DNA of 5,594 nucleotides from CAVALG01 sp963589585. Its GTDB lineage: Bacteria; Bacillota; Clostridia; Oscillospirales; Acutalibacteraceae. The position numbers and the translations under genes were made by a program. The stretch spans positions 1 to 5,594 of the forward strand of contig CAVALG010000111.1 in assembly GCA_963589585.1 (NCBI GenBank), read 5' to 3'. Under the pieces are notes generated by a model. The model saw nothing but the letters and a program-made list of their open reading frames with translations. It made no database searches and was not told the origin of the DNA. Every line of letters begins with the position of its first letter. Position 1 is the first letter of the stretch. Shown here one piece after another: positions 5,560-5,594 of this stretch.

Positions 5560-5594
5560 ATGAATACATATGAACATTCGGTTTATCTCGATAT
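5560..5594 (+). CDS. 5' end of a gene, possibly an Fe-S / [FeFe]-hydrogenase-like protein (partial)
   Basis: The frame starts at ATG 5560 and continues past the right edge, with 11 complete codons visible (MNTYEHSVYLD). A weak ribosome site, GGGGT (5546-5550), lies nine bases upstream, and the gap from the HATPase gene is 25 bases, consistent with one operon. In my recollection, clostridial loci of this order continue with a ferredoxin-domain [FeFe]-hydrogenase-like or PAS sensor protein. Its N-terminus often reads like HSVYLD before a CxxCxxC cluster motif. The cysteines would lie outside the window, so the identity is only suggested. ATG 5570 is out of frame and not used. Confidence 0.5.
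   Translation, partial: MNTYEHSVYLD

Overview
The window looks like a chromosomal segment of a low-to-moderate GC, Gram-positive anaerobe of the Clostridia, most likely a gut Oscillospirales/Ruminococcaceae-type bacterium. This rests on strong AGGAGG-type ribosome binding sites, AT-rich intergenic DNA, a PcsB/EnvC-like M23 hydrolase with a cysteine-bearing insert of a kind I recall from ruminococcal proteins, and a NuoE / DRTGG / HATPase cluster typical of clostridial [FeFe]-hydrogenase loci. The species assignment is inference.

Layout. Bases 1-53 are the last codons of an unidentified plus-strand gene, closed by a clear intrinsic terminator at 76-108. Bases 225-2912 form a probable envelope operon: an extended -10 promoter, a secreted coiled-coil M23 peptidoglycan hydrolase, an ECF-type sigma factor, and a one-pass membrane protein placed and built like its anti-sigma factor. 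A perfect-consensus sigma-A promoter (TTGACA-N17-TATAAT) at 2922-2950 then drives a lone 163-residue HExxH protein (3033-3524) that I cannot assign to a named family. It has a short in-frame leader ORF upstream and is followed by a nested AT-rich inverted repeat (3532-3613). A bidirectional terminator (3652-3687) separates it from a converging tRNA-Ala(GGC) gene on the minus strand (3691-3766), which has its own candidate promoter.

From about 3855 to 4107 I see no supported gene. At 4108-4136 a strong promoter starts a second plus-strand operon: a NuoE-like [2Fe-2S] subunit, a DRTGG-domain protein, an RsbW-like HATPase overlapping it by 8 bases, and the first 11 codons of another gene whose position and N-terminus suggest the Fe-S / [FeFe]-hydrogenase-like protein usually found there. 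These genes probably form a redox- or hydrogen-linked electron-transfer and signalling module.

The least explained part is the HExxH gene with its consensus promoter, leader ORF and downstream inverted repeat. The other systems are recognisable, although the sigma/anti-sigma/hydrolase pairing and the hydrogenase-linked ATPase deserve follow-up.
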